Source: Chenopodium formosanum
Taxonomy: Eukaryota; Streptophyta; Magnoliopsida; Caryophyllales; Amaranthaceae
NCBI GenBank assembly: GCA_024500155.1
Contig: CM044869.1
Coordinates: forward strand, 49,121,898-49,185,897
DNA: 64,000 nucleotides
Direction of reading: 5' to 3'
Of the stretch, positions 45,932-56,816 are shown in pieces. The position numbers were made by a program, and so were the translations under genes. A model generated the notes under the pieces. It was given only the letters and a program-made list of their open reading frames with translations, ran no database searches and had not been told where the DNA came from. Position 1 is the stretch's first letter. The number at the start of each line of letters is the position of its first letter.

Positions 45932-48499
45932 GCCTATGCATGTACATGTATTGAATATTAATTCCTTGATAGTCCACAATTTTAATTCAATTAGGAGGGA
46001 AATAATTTAATTATAGGTCAATTATTATTTTAAATGTGATTTAACAATGTAGAATAATTAAAAGTTGTTTAATTTGCTCCAAATTAGCCATCAAAGATCC
46101 GAATTTTGCCCCTTAATCACTCGAAAAATTCGAACCCCCTTCCCTAATTTTTCGAAAATTCGAAACCCTAAACCCTAATTTGTGAATTTTGTGTTTTGGT
46201 TTTGATTTAATTCGATTGTTATGTGTTTATAGAATTTAATCTATTTGATTTCATGCTAAATTATGAATTTTTCATGATCAAATTATTTAATTTAAGAGTT
46301 AAATTAAATTGGGGATTAATTTCATGAAGAACCCTAATTTCAAGATTGAATATGATTTAATTTTGAAATTAATTGGACCACATTAAGATTAATTTAATTT
46401 TACAAAATTGTTTTGTTTTTATTTAAATTAAAATAAAAAATAAAAAAAAAGGGTTTTAAAGCAGCGGCAACCGCGGCTGGGTGGCGCAGCCACGGCGGCT
46501 GCCGCTGCAGGTAGGGGTGAGCAAACCGGGTACCCGGTCAAAATTTTAGGACCCGGACTTGGAATTGGTTGGAACCGGGTCCTAAAATTCGGAACCGGAA
46601 TTGGAATTGGTTTAACCGGGTCCTAAAGTTTAGGAATTGGAATTGGAACCACCGGGTACCGGTTCCGGTTCCGGGTACCCACTTATGTATGTAATTGTTA
46701 AAATATAATACAAATTACAATTCTTATTTTAATTAGGTTCATTTTTAGCGTTTAATACTTATATTTATGTATGCATTAAGTTATTTGTATTTATGTTAGG
46801 TATTAACAATACTTTTTTATTTTACAAATTATATGCATTCAACATATTTTAATTATTTAAAATTTATTTAGTTTATAATATATTGGGTAACCGGGTCCTA
46901 ACCGGTTCCAATTCCAATTCCGGGTACCCGGAATTTTTGCTCACCCCTAGCTGCAGGTGGACCGGAGGGAGGGCGGGGCTGGGCAGGAACTCGGACAGGA
47001 GCAGCGACAACAGTGCACCGCAAGTGTTGCGTGTGCTGCTGCTGCTGTTCCTGCGTCGCTGCTATGCAGCGTACACCGTAAGGTGTACGGCCACTGTGGC
47101 TGGCCCAGCTATTTATAAAAAAAATAAAATATATATATATTTTTTAATTTTAATAAAAATCAGATTTCAAAATTAAAATTAAAAAGATAAATTTTGATTT
47201 TGAAAAAGATAATTAACAAAGTTAAAGTAGTTAATTTTGTTAAGTTTGGATAATTATGGAGCAAAAGATTCTATTTGGATAATGATTGATTTAATGAGAT
47301 TATCCCATAATTATTTTGGATAATAATTGATTTAAAATTATGTGATTGGCTAGGCAATTAGGATAGAATCTCCTAAATTAGTTATAATAATCATGGAAAA
47401 TAAATATGATTTATCTTCCATAATTAAAATATGATTTGATTCTATCTCTTACCTGAAATAAAATATATGATATTTTATGATTGTTTAGAAATAATATATG
47501 GTATTATCTAATTGCAGTAATTAATTAATTAAAAATATGAGATATTTTATGCCATGTTTCCTTAATTATGATCATTCGATGTTGTAGTTTAGGAAAGCAT
47601 GATGAGTGATTTATTATGTGCACTTTATAACATATGATATTATTTATTGCTATATATAGACTAGTATGGCGTATAGATTCTAAATACGATATGCGCATCG
47701 TTTCTTATTTTTGTAATCTAAATACAGTCTACGTACCGTTAAGTATTTTTGTAATTTTATTTTATTTTATTTAAGTAGTAGATAGAATAGAATAATATTA
47801 CAGGTTGCAGTTAATCCAAGAAGCCTGTGGAGTGGAGGCCCAAAGGAATAAGATGGATGAGATCCATGAAGATTCAAGTGGGAGCATTTTTCTGCTTTAT
47901 TAGTTTTCTTAGGATTAAGCGGTCATACTATGTCATGTTTTATTTATGCATTAGTAGATTATGCATGTTAGATTTATTTTATGTTGATTGATGATGCGTT
48001 AGAGTTCACTAAATAATCACAACATAATTGAATCTAGGTCCCAATAATATTGAGGTTGCTTTTCCAATTGAATACCCAACAATCCTTAGATCATGAGTGA
48101 TGGGTCGGCCTCAGCAGAGTGTCACTTGTTATCGTAGGTAATTTGGGGTAGATCACGTTCTACACATTTAATTGGATACTCAACAAGGTTACCTAAAGCG
48201 TTTAGAACCTTGAAGCTAAGTGTAATAATTAAACATGTGATGGTTAATTATTCGACCAAGAGTTACAAAGAGTTGTAATCAGTAAAGAGTTTAATCACCT
48301 TGAAAATGTAATGCTTGATGGTAGGGCCTCAGTCCGGTCAACTATTACACAAATAAAGGGTCTTGGAATCATTTAATTCAATAGGGTTCATTTTAATATT
48401 GAATAAATGCTTTAAAGTTACCAATTTAAATCGTTTATGGTACTTTAAAATTATTAAACATAATTAATGAACTTTGCCTCGTTTTGTATTTGTTTGTAG
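45932..48499 (+). other. Long copia leader
   Basis: About 2.1 kb without the MITE, long for a copia element. No reading frame of gag type starts before 48500. A GC-rich patch (46460-46511 and 46950-47110) with gcggctgccgctgcagg is the MITE target. Short frames here, including one at 46883-47176, are not supported. Confidence 0.7.
46512..46949. mobile_element. hAT-type MITE with 8-bp target duplication
   Basis: 438 bp, ends taggggtgagca and tgctcaccccta (perfect 12-bp inverted), flanked by exact gctgcagg at 46504-46511 and 46950-46957. The arms contain ccgggtacccgg and ggaaccgg motifs near each end. Related to the MITE at 5298-5838. Confidence 0.95.
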
Positions 48500-49327
48500 A
48501 TGAATAACTATAATGACAACACTATTTTGCCAACGAAACTGAATTTAAGGCTGAATCTCATAAACTTCAGGGAATGGGAGAACGAGTTGAGAAATGTTCT
48601 CATAAGCCAAAAGCTTGAATCTCGTTTATACATACCTGTTGAGGGCAAATATACTGAAGGTTATGATCCTGAAAGGCATGCGAAAATTGTTTCGGATGCA
48701 GAGAAAATCCGGAATCTCAATTTAGAATCTATTCCAAATTGTTGGAAAAGAAGGTTCAGGCAATATGAGGTAACCAACTTGTGTGAATGTCTTCGTGCCA
48801 TCTGTCGAGGTGGCATTGGGGCACTAGGAAGTGGAGGAAGAAACTTCAACGACTACAATTTAAGAGAGGTCGTTAATTCGATCCCTCAGATTTACTATTG
48901 CTGGACTGACAACATAAGGTATGAGGCTTACAATGTTCATTGTAAGATAATAGCTAAGAAGCTCATGCCTGGTCAGTCAGTAAGGACCCATTTTAATGAA
49001 CTGATTGATTTATTCAATCAGATGGACGTCCTTGGGAAACCGTTTGATGATGACTCCGCACATGACATAATCTTGTTCTCACTCCACGATGGATTTGATA
49101 TAGTCAGGCTTACTCATAATGATGAGGGCTCGACGGAGACATTAGTCAACCTTTTACTCAACCATGCTGAGGAGTACCTGAAAAGGAGACAAAGCGAATG
49201 CTTCTATTGTGGTGATTGGCTTCACCCTACACCAGGATATCCCCATTATACACCGGTGAAAACAGAAGGTAAGGAGTTACTTGATGTTTTTATTGTAGAA
49301 ATTAATCTTACCTCTTCTTCAACTTAG
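48500..49327 (+). pseudogene. Copia gag
   Basis: 275 codons encoding the particle-forming Gag. The N-terminal part includes LRLNLINFREWENELRNVLI, followed by an RNase-like capsid segment with YEAYNVHCKI and QSVRTHFNELIDLF. The end has a zinc-knuckle-like CFYCGDWLHP, but the following cysteine is missing, so RNA binding is probably impaired. A TAG (49325-49327) ends the frame; the protease region continues in the same frame directly after it. In the family, Gag and Pol are one polyprotein, so the stop is probably a lesion rather than a regulated end. Confidence 0.85.
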
Positions 49328-50941
49328 GTATTCGATACCGGTTGTGGTGCTCACATTGTTAATAACATGCAGGGCCTAGAAGGGAGTAGGGCATCAGCAA
49401 AAGGGGAAGTCACACTCCGAGTAGGAAATGGAGTTGCTGCACTTGCTATTGGAGATTATCATTTGAGACTTCCATCTGGTCTTATTTTGGTGCTTAATAA
49501 ATGTTGTTATGTTCCAACTATTACCAAAAACATTATTTCAGTTCCTGTTTTAGATACTGAAGGTTTTTCTTTTGAAATAAGAGACAAGTGTTGTTTTATT
49601 TCTAAAGAGAATATGTTATATGCTAACGCTAAATTAATTAATGATTTGTATGTCTTAGATTATACAAATCATGTCTACAACATAGATCATAAAAAGCAAA
49701 GAACAGATGGATCAAACCCAACTTACCTATGGCATTGTAGGCATGGACATATTAACCAAAAGCGCATCCAGAAATTACATAAGGATGGACTCTTTTCAAC
49801 ATTTGATTATGAATCATTTGAAAATTGTGAGTCATGCTTGGTTGGTAAAATGACTAAGTCACCCTTTACGGGTGTAGGTGAAAGAGCAAGTGACCTTTTG
49901 GGACTCATACATACGGATGTATGTGGACCAATGAGTTCAAAATCTAGGGGTCAATATAGATACTTCATTACTTTTACTGATGATTTAAGTAGATTTGGTT
50001 ATGTTTACTTAATGAAGCAGAAGTTGGAAGCCTTTGAAAAGTTCAAAGAATTCCATAATGAGGTACAAAACCAACTTGGGAGCACAATTAAAGCATTACG
50101 ATCTGATCGTGGTGGTGAATATTTAACCCAAGAATTTGATGAACATCTGATTAATTGTGGAATACTTTCACATTTAACCCCTCCAGGGACGCCATAGTTA
50201 AATGGGGTGTCAGAAAGGAGAAATAGGACCTTACTGGACATGGTTCGCTCCATGATGAGCTTTACTGATCTTCACTTATCATTCTGGGGATATGCACTAG
50301 AAGTAGCTTCCAGAGTACTTAACAGAAGCCCGTCCAAAGCAGTTGAAAAGACACCATATGAGATATGGAATAGAAGAGTTCCAAATTTGTCTTTTCTCAA
50401 GATTTGGGGATGTGAAACCTATGTAAAACGTTTACAAGGCGACAAACTACACCCTAAATCAGACAAGTGTTTCTTTGTGGGTTACCCCAAAGAGACAAGA
50501 GGGTATTACTTCTACAATCGCGAAGATGACAAAGTGTTTGTTGCTCGCGATGGTGTCTTTCTAGAAAAGGAATTCCTCTCTAGAAAGCCAAGTGGGAGTA
50601 AAGTAGTTCTCGAAGAAATTCGAGATGAGCAACAAATGGATGTGAATAACACCACATCAGAGGCGAGGGCGCATAATCATGTGTCGGAGCAAGCTAATTC
50701 AACTAGCGAGACTCCTATCGTCCCACTTGAATCTAATTCTTGCGAAAATCTTCAAAGAGTTGAAAATAACATTTCTATTGTTGCTCCTACCCCACGTAGG
50801 TCTGCCAGAATCAGAAACAAACAGTTTATTAAATTTCTGTTAACTGAGGATTCCGAAATCTTCTTATTGGAGAATGAGGAACCTACACCTACAAGCAAGC
50901 TTTGGCGAGCCCCAACTCAAATGAATGGCTTGAGGCCATGA
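49328..50941 (+). pseudogene. Copia protease and integrase, interrupted
   Basis: Starts VFDTGCGAHIVNNM, containing the DTG active site of the aspartic protease. The pre-integrase zinc motif follows (LWHCRHGHIN ... CESCLVGK), then the integrase core with IHTDVCGP, FTDDLSRFGYVY and RSDRGGEY, giving the D, D and E catalytic positions. A TAG at 50195-50197 interrupts it within PGTP..LNGVSERRNRT, where most copies have a glutamine codon. The frame then runs to 50941, with a shift near 50905 where the other frame (SPNSNEWLEAMK) takes over. The polyprotein is therefore broken in at least two places here. Confidence 0.85.
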
Positions 50942-52449
50942 AATCCGAAATGGAATCGATGTCTGAAAATGCTGTGTGGACCCTGGTGGACTTGCCTAAT
51001 GGGGTAAAACCTATTGGTTGAAAGTGGGTTTACAAAATTAAAATAGAAAAGGATGGAAATGCCTACATCTATAAAGCAAGACTGGTTACGAAAGGGTACA
51101 GACAGATTCATGGTATTGACTATGATGAAACCTTTTCTCCAGTAGCAATCCTTAAGTCCACTCGGATTCTTCTAGCGATTGCTGCATTTTTCGATTATGA
51201 AATTTGGCAGATGGATGTCAAAACCGCCTTCTTGAATGGGTTCTTGATGGAGGAAGTGTATATGACACAACCTGAGGATTTTGAAGATCCAGAAAATCCT
51301 GGAAAGGTATGCAAGCTTCAGAAATCCATTTATGGATTAAAGCAAGCATCAAGGAGTTGGAACCTTCGTTTTGATGAAGCAATCAAACAGTTTGGTTTTG
51401 TCAAAAGCGAAGAGGAACCTTGTGTATACAAGAAGTCCAGTGGGAGCAGCATAGTTTTCTTAGTCTTGTATGTAGATGACATACTACTCATGGGGAACGA
51501 CATACCAATGCTTGAGTCAGTCAAGGAATGGTTGAAGAGTTGTTTCTCCATGAAAGATTTGGGTGACGCCGAGTACATCTTGGGAATCAAGATCCATCGA
51601 GACAGGTCTCGAAGGATGATTGGACTGAGTCAAGAGACTTATATTGATAAGATTCTTGATAGGTTCGAGATGGAAAAATCCAAGAGAGGATTTCTCCCCA
51701 TGTCTCATGGAATTACGCTCAGTAAATCTCAATGTCCGGTTATGCCAGACGAGATGAGACGTATGGCAATTATACCTTATGCTTCGGCAATAGGGTCTAT
51801 AATGTATGCCATGATTTGTACAAGGCCAGATATTTCATATGCTTTAAGCATGTGTAGCAGATTTCAGGCAAATCCAGGTGAAGCGCACTGGACAGCTGCC
51901 AAGAACATCCTTAAATACTTGAGAAGGACTAAAGGAATGTTTCTAGTATATGGCGGCGAAGATGAGTTGGTTGTCAAGAGTTATACGGATGCGAGTTTCC
52001 AAACAGACAGAGATGATTTTAAATCTCAGTCTGGATACATCTTCTGTCTGAATGGAGGAGCAGTGAGCTGGAAGAGTTCGAAGCAAAGCACTGTCGCAGA
52101 CTCTACTACAGAATCAGAATATTTAGCTGCCATTGAAGCAGCTAAGGAAGTAGTTTGGATTAAGAAATTCCTTATTGAGATGGAAATTGTACCAAGTGCT
52201 CAAAAAGGGATTGAGTTGTATTGTGACAACAATGGCACCATTGCTCAATCAAAGGAGCCTAGGTCACACTTCAAATTCAAACATGTTGAGAGGAAGTATC
52301 ATCTCATTCGAGAAATCGTTGCCAGAGGAGATGTCAAGATGTGCAAAGTTCATACGGATGAGAATATCGCTGATCCACTTACTAAACCCCTTCTATTGCC
52401 TAAGCATGAGAAACATACTAATGCAACTGGATTGAGGCTAATGATGTAA
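50942..52449 (+). pseudogene. Copia reverse transcriptase and RNase H
   Basis: Reads KSEMESMSENAVWTLV, then a TGA at 51019-51021 in place of the usual residue before KWVYKIK. From 51022 to 52449 it is open. The reverse transcriptase has MDVKTAFLNG and the catalytic YVDDILL (51469-51480). RNase H follows with YTDASFQTDRDD, STTESEYLAA and YCDNNG, then SHFKFKHVERKYHLIREI and DENIADPLTKPL near the end. These last ~410 codons are intact and well conserved, in contrast to the interrupted front. Confidence 0.9.
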
Positions 52450-53268
52450 TTTAAGTTGTATTTGTTTTTAGAGAAAAACTTATTACATATGTAATACATT
52501 CATTGGCAGAATTATGTGTAATCAGAAGTTTATCATTTCTCTTATTTAATTGTGGTTTCAATATTAAATAAAATGTCCAAAATAATTATGGATTGATGGG
52601 CTCATCAGGTTGATTATTTAATGACCTGGTGAATGAAACCCCACAGGTGAACAAAATCCATATATTATTCTAGTTCCTAGTTCGGAACCATTAAACTGGA
52701 CATAAATGATTTCAATTAATAAACTAGCATGTTAGATTGATTGGATAGCTCTGTTTCATGGGCTATAGGAGCGTAGTGAAGCTCGGTCAGTTACATGGAT
52801 ATGCATGAATGATGCATGATCGAACTATAAACCTACTTTGAAGCTCAAGTATAGAGCTTCCGGATATATTAGTGGATTCCTTTGACATGAGTGGAACATT
52901 GATTCCACTCAATGATTGATGTAATTGTGTACATTCAAACGTCTGCCCGTAACTGGAGATTATAAAGGGTGTTTCCTGGTTACTTCATGATTTGAGTGGG
53001 AGCCTTGGTTGCCACAAGATTGGATTGAGTCTACCTATTTAATTAGGAATGTGTCTTGGCCCCTTGAAGAGGGAGAATTTAGAAAATGCATGGCCGTGCT
53101 CAAATGGATTACATAGTAATCATTTGTTTTGTAATTCTAACTCAATTTTCAAGAAAAGATTTGTAGATTAATATGATTACGACATGAGATGCAATCATAT
53201 TATCAAATCGACACACATTGACTTAAGGAATTTGAATATTGCGCACTTGTCTCAGACAAGTGGGAGAT
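52450..53268 (+). other. Copia 3' untranslated region and polypurine tract
   Basis: About 820 bp, no reading frame. Ends in aagtgggagat (53258-53268), the polypurine tract. Its last ~230 bp are also found inverted at 3039-3260. Confidence 0.85.
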
Positions 53269-54056
53269 TGAAGGAGTTATGTCTTCGATAAGTGCAATTA
53301 CTAGATATATCAAGGATCATATATTATGGAGATAATAAGTTCGTTCTTTTGGGTCGTCATTATCTGTTGCTAGACTATGATCAATGATCTTTGGGCTAGT
53401 CAAATGGTCAAAATCCCGCTATAATGGATCCTATGAGGTCACACACAAGGGTATTGGGTTAAGCAAGTTAGAGGCCCATTTATGGGCCTCATGAGCAAGT
53501 AACTAATCATGAATTGGATTGGTCTAGCATAGTTAGATTAGAGTTAGGTTTTGGGATTTGTCATGGAATCTTATTTAGAGATGAGATCTATAACTAAGAT
53601 CCATGCCTAGGGTTGTATGACATAACAATTGACAGAACAATTAACAGTTGATTGTGAATCAAGCAACCAGAAATCCCGAAACCCTCACACTCTCTCTCTA
53701 ACCCACGGCTCTCTCTCTCCTCCCCCTTGGACTCACGGTCGGCTACCTCTAGTGGCGCGTGTGGTGGTTCGTGGTGGTTCGTGGTTGGTTCGTTGCTCGT
53801 TCTTCTCCATAGAAGGTCAATTGAAGGGTTCAATTGCAACTAACTAGCATTAGTGGAGGTCTTAATCCGTGCCCATGGACCAAGTAGAGGAATCACGTTT
53901 GAGGTTCTTTATCTCCCCTGTTGTTGTTCGATCACACGTGGAATCACGCTACAAAGGTATTAATTCTAATTCTTTATGTGTTATGCATGATCTTGAGATT
54001 AGGTGCTATATGAATATGATTCATATTTTCCGCAGTCGTACCTATAAACTCCTACA
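53269..54056 (+). repeat. Copia right LTR
   Basis: 788 bp, TGAAGGAG to CTCCTACA. Followed by the target duplication gtttt. It shows the undisturbed form of the CACTA target (ccccttggactc at about 53723-53735). Confidence 0.95.
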
Positions 54057-54061
54057 GTTTT

Positions 54062-54573
54062 ATCAAGTAGACCTTGTCTATTTGAGGCAAACAAGGTCAC
54101 TTGGGGAGGAAAACGGAGTTTTTGGAACTGTAAATACAACGGAAGTGATATATATACCAAGGAATTACAATAATATGTTACCTTCCAAATTACAAGAAGT
54201 CATCCTAAATATTACATTACACAGACACAGAAAAACGCTTGACAGAGTGCAAGAAACGAATTACCGAAACCCAAGCAGTACCCTAAAGTGAGAACATTGA
54301 TTTGTAACCTAACGTCCTCACTTGGGGGGCTAGTTGTATGGGGAGATATGCGAAATGGGCCGACATCTTAATAAATACGGATATGGACTCAACATAATTA
54401 TCAAATGGGCTGATATGTTCCATAAAGCAGACATGTCGGCTTGTCGGTACTCGGCACGTGGCAGCAGCAGCTTGACACCTGGCAAGAAAAGCTCTGCATG
54501 TCATGTAGCCACCTGTCATAAGGATTATTATAAATAGCAGGTTAAGCTTCATTAATGAGGTGAGCACTTATTA

Positions 54574-54606
<33 letters not shown>

Positions 54607-54740
54607 CTCTCTCTTACTTCTCTTCTCTTTCTTAAACACTTTTTGACTTTATCATCGGAGTGGTTATCCCCGTATCACCCCGGGGTTAGCTAATCTCTAC
54701 TCATTGTGTAGGTTCTCAGCTTGCCGATAGGAGTATCAGG
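54062..54740 (+). other. LTR-like or leader-like sequence with (CT)n tract
   Basis: A CT microsatellite lies at 54573-54602. The stretch cggagtggttatccccgtat ending tcagcttgccgatagg (54656-54735) has the look of an LTR end or retroelement leader. A TATA-like tattataaata is at 54525-54536. The upstream 54062-54300 has no recognisable feature; the open frame there crosses the LTR and is not real. Confidence 0.4.
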
Positions 54741-55016
54741 ATGTCAAGCTCGGGTTCTCGGGTTGTCGGATCCAGACAGAAACAAAAGGTTCCCTTACCT
54801 GAAATGGGCAACGGTTTACTAGCAACTACCAATGCTCCATATTCAGCAGCTATTGCACATGCTACATATGTTGATGAAAGGTTTAAGAATGTGTTAAATC
54901 CTGAAGACATTCATATGGTTTGGGATTGTGATCCACTATACACTGTTATAGATGGTGGCTATGACACCGATTTTCATGGTCGCATGATATTTTATGGGGG
55001 CACTCATAAAGCATAA
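54741..55016 (+). CDS. Short unidentified ORF, 91 codons
   Basis: ATG at 54741 to TAA at 55014-55016. The start (MSSSGSRVVGSRQKQK) is serine- and lysine-rich; the rest has a distinctive MVWDCDPLYTVIDGG segment that looks like real protein rather than translated noise. The codon choice is even and there is no low-complexity sequence. A TATA-like element (54525-54536) and a CT-rich leader lie upstream, so it could be transcribed. It also could be the 5' end of a retroelement or host gene whose remainder is lost. I recognise no family, signal peptide or membrane segment. Confidence 0.4.
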   Translation: MSSSGSRVVGSRQKQKVPLPEMGNGLLATTNAPYSAAIAHATYVDERFKNVLNPEDIHMVWDCDPLYTVIDGGYDTDFHGRMIFYGGTHKA

Positions 55017-55653
55017 GTATCATCATGATGAGCACATTTTTGCAATAACAAATTTTATTTCAAGCTTTATTGTAAGTTCATAATGTGTAATTTTATATGT
55101 TGGATACGATGAAATGCACAATTAGCCTATGAGTTCAAGCCAAGATACATAAACCAAAAATTTAGCATGTATCAAAAGTTTAATTCCAAACAAATCAAAA
55201 AGGACTTCATTGACATAACTTTAATGAAAGATGATAATAGATTATTATATTTTCATTCACTTGTTAATATTGTTCAATATTAACCCCTGTTAATTAATTA
55301 TGATCAAACTTATAAATCTACGATGAGTCAGAGCAATGAACCAATGACTAGTTCAGTAATATAATAAAAAGTGAACGCGTCAAAATTTTTTTGACCATTT
55401 AATATATTGAAAATGAACATTTATCATACATACAATCATAGAGTAATTGGACCATTATTCACCCAAAAAAAAAAAAAAAAAAAAAAGTAGCTAGACCATA
55501 TCTAATACAATGAACATTTCATAAAAATATATTTTGTTACGTTTATCATGCTTTGTTAGGATTATTAAAAGTAAATTACCTAAAGTTGAGATTATTAAAA
55601 TAAATTTTTCGTTTTTATTTTACATGGCTTGTTAAGTGGAGAATATGGTATAA
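55017..55653. other. AT-rich spacer, no gene seen
   Basis: Contains a run of A (55467-55487). No gene or paired ends. Confidence 0.4.
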
Positions 55654-56047
55654 TCTATCTATAATAATAATTAATACTAAAATAACAACCGCTGACATCA
55701 TCCTAGACACATGTCAAGTTGTTATTAAATTTTTTCCCTCCAAAATTATACATGATCACATTATTTTATAAATTTTATTTTATTTAATTAAAAGTTTGAT
55801 TAGCTATATATTTTTTATTATTATTAGTATCAGGATATTAAAATCAATCTAAATAATTTAATTGATCTTCCTTAATACCCCTTTCACCATTCAATTTTTC
55901 TATAAGTTCTATATGTTTTAAAAAAAATATTTGATGTATGTATTATTAATTTTGGGATTTTTTTTTTTAAAAATTTTAATGTAAGAAAATGAACAAATTT
56001 TAAATATTTTATTTGTTTGAATCGTGCATCGCACGAGACTAGTCTAG
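55654..56047 (+). mobile_element. Small non-autonomous Helitron
   Basis: Starts TCTATCTATAATAATAATTA after an A, and ends with the hairpin cgtgcatcgcacg (56023-56035), then agactagtctag and a following T. A 5' TC, a 3' GC hairpin about ten bases before CTAG, and insertion between A and T are the hallmarks of Helitrons. 394 bp, no coding capacity. Confidence 0.75.
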
Positions 56048-56816
56048 TAAGATAAATAAAATCATCCAACATCCATTACATATCAGACATCCAAAAATTT
56101 GAAAATCAATATCCAAATGAGCATACAATATCCCTAATTTAGATATCCAAAATATCGAGTCGGATGCAGATCGAGTTCTCATATAATTTTGCACAACCCT
56201 AGTAGATAATGCCCTTTGCTAACAACTACAGTGTTTTGACTTGGTTATTGATTGTATACATAGCAACAGGGCAAAAAAAAAAGAGTTTTAGAAACTCAAA
56301 GTGCACAATTGCAAAATATCATAATCAGTAACCAGATCCAAAATGAGTTAATGGTACTTCATTACACAATAAGCAAAACATACAGATTCCAAGTACAAAA
56401 CAATGTAAATGTAGTTTTTGAGAAACAGAGCAAGCACCATATTCCAGCATACCATAGATGGGACTAAAACGAGTCGCTGGAAGCTATCGTGTACAGAGAG
56501 GATGCTAATTATGGATACATGCCAATACAAGGGCAGGTGCAAATCAGATAAAACGACCATAGTCCATACGTTACTTTCTACCACTCTTGAAAACAGAAAT
56601 GCCATCGAGGAATCTCTGATTAGAGATATTGTTAAGTTAAATATTAGTCTAGTAATGACCATGGTATATCACCTAAACCATTTGAGACTTGCCTCAATTT
56701 AATTACAAAATTTGTATGTTTTCAGCTTTTCACTAATATGATAAACAGTCATGATATCATGAAAGAATTACCCGGAGAAACTAAAGCCAATATCTTCAAG
56801 GTGCAGTCAAAGTTTC
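56048..56816 (-). other. SDR gene 3' flank, probable 3' untranslated region
   Basis: Downstream of the SDR stop codon. The first ~150-400 bp probably form the 3' untranslated region; a single clear polyadenylation signal was not pinned down. Open frames on both strands at 56348-56702 show no domain. Confidence 0.45.

Larger units (their letters stand above)
37507..54056 (+). mobile_element. Complete Ty1/copia element (with nested insertions)
   Basis: It is bounded by gtttt at 37502-37506 and 54057-54061. Parts in order: left LTR (37507-45918, split by the CACTA element), primer-binding site (45920-45931), a long leader with a hAT MITE (46512-46949), gag and pol frames (48500-52449), an ~820-bp 3' untranslated part, a polypurine tract (53258-53268), and the right LTR (53269-54056). 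Without its insertions it is ~8.5 kb. The order protease, integrase, reverse transcriptase, RNase H identifies the copia superfamily. By eye the two LTRs differ at about 17 substitutions in ~777 bp and one 10-bp indel, so it is fairly recent. The coding frames are broken in several places, so it cannot move by itself. Confidence 0.95.

Noticed and set aside
47644..47760. Short alternating motifs resembling tRNA arms in the copia leader
   Set aside because: No complete cloverleaf or promoter boxes could be formed.
53594..54291. Frames across the right copia LTR and its flank
   Set aside because: They cross the LTR border and target duplication; the left LTR has the same frame without continuation.
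56348..56702. Open frames on both strands downstream of the SDR stop codon
   Set aside because: No domain or splice support; probably 3' untranslated or flanking sequence.
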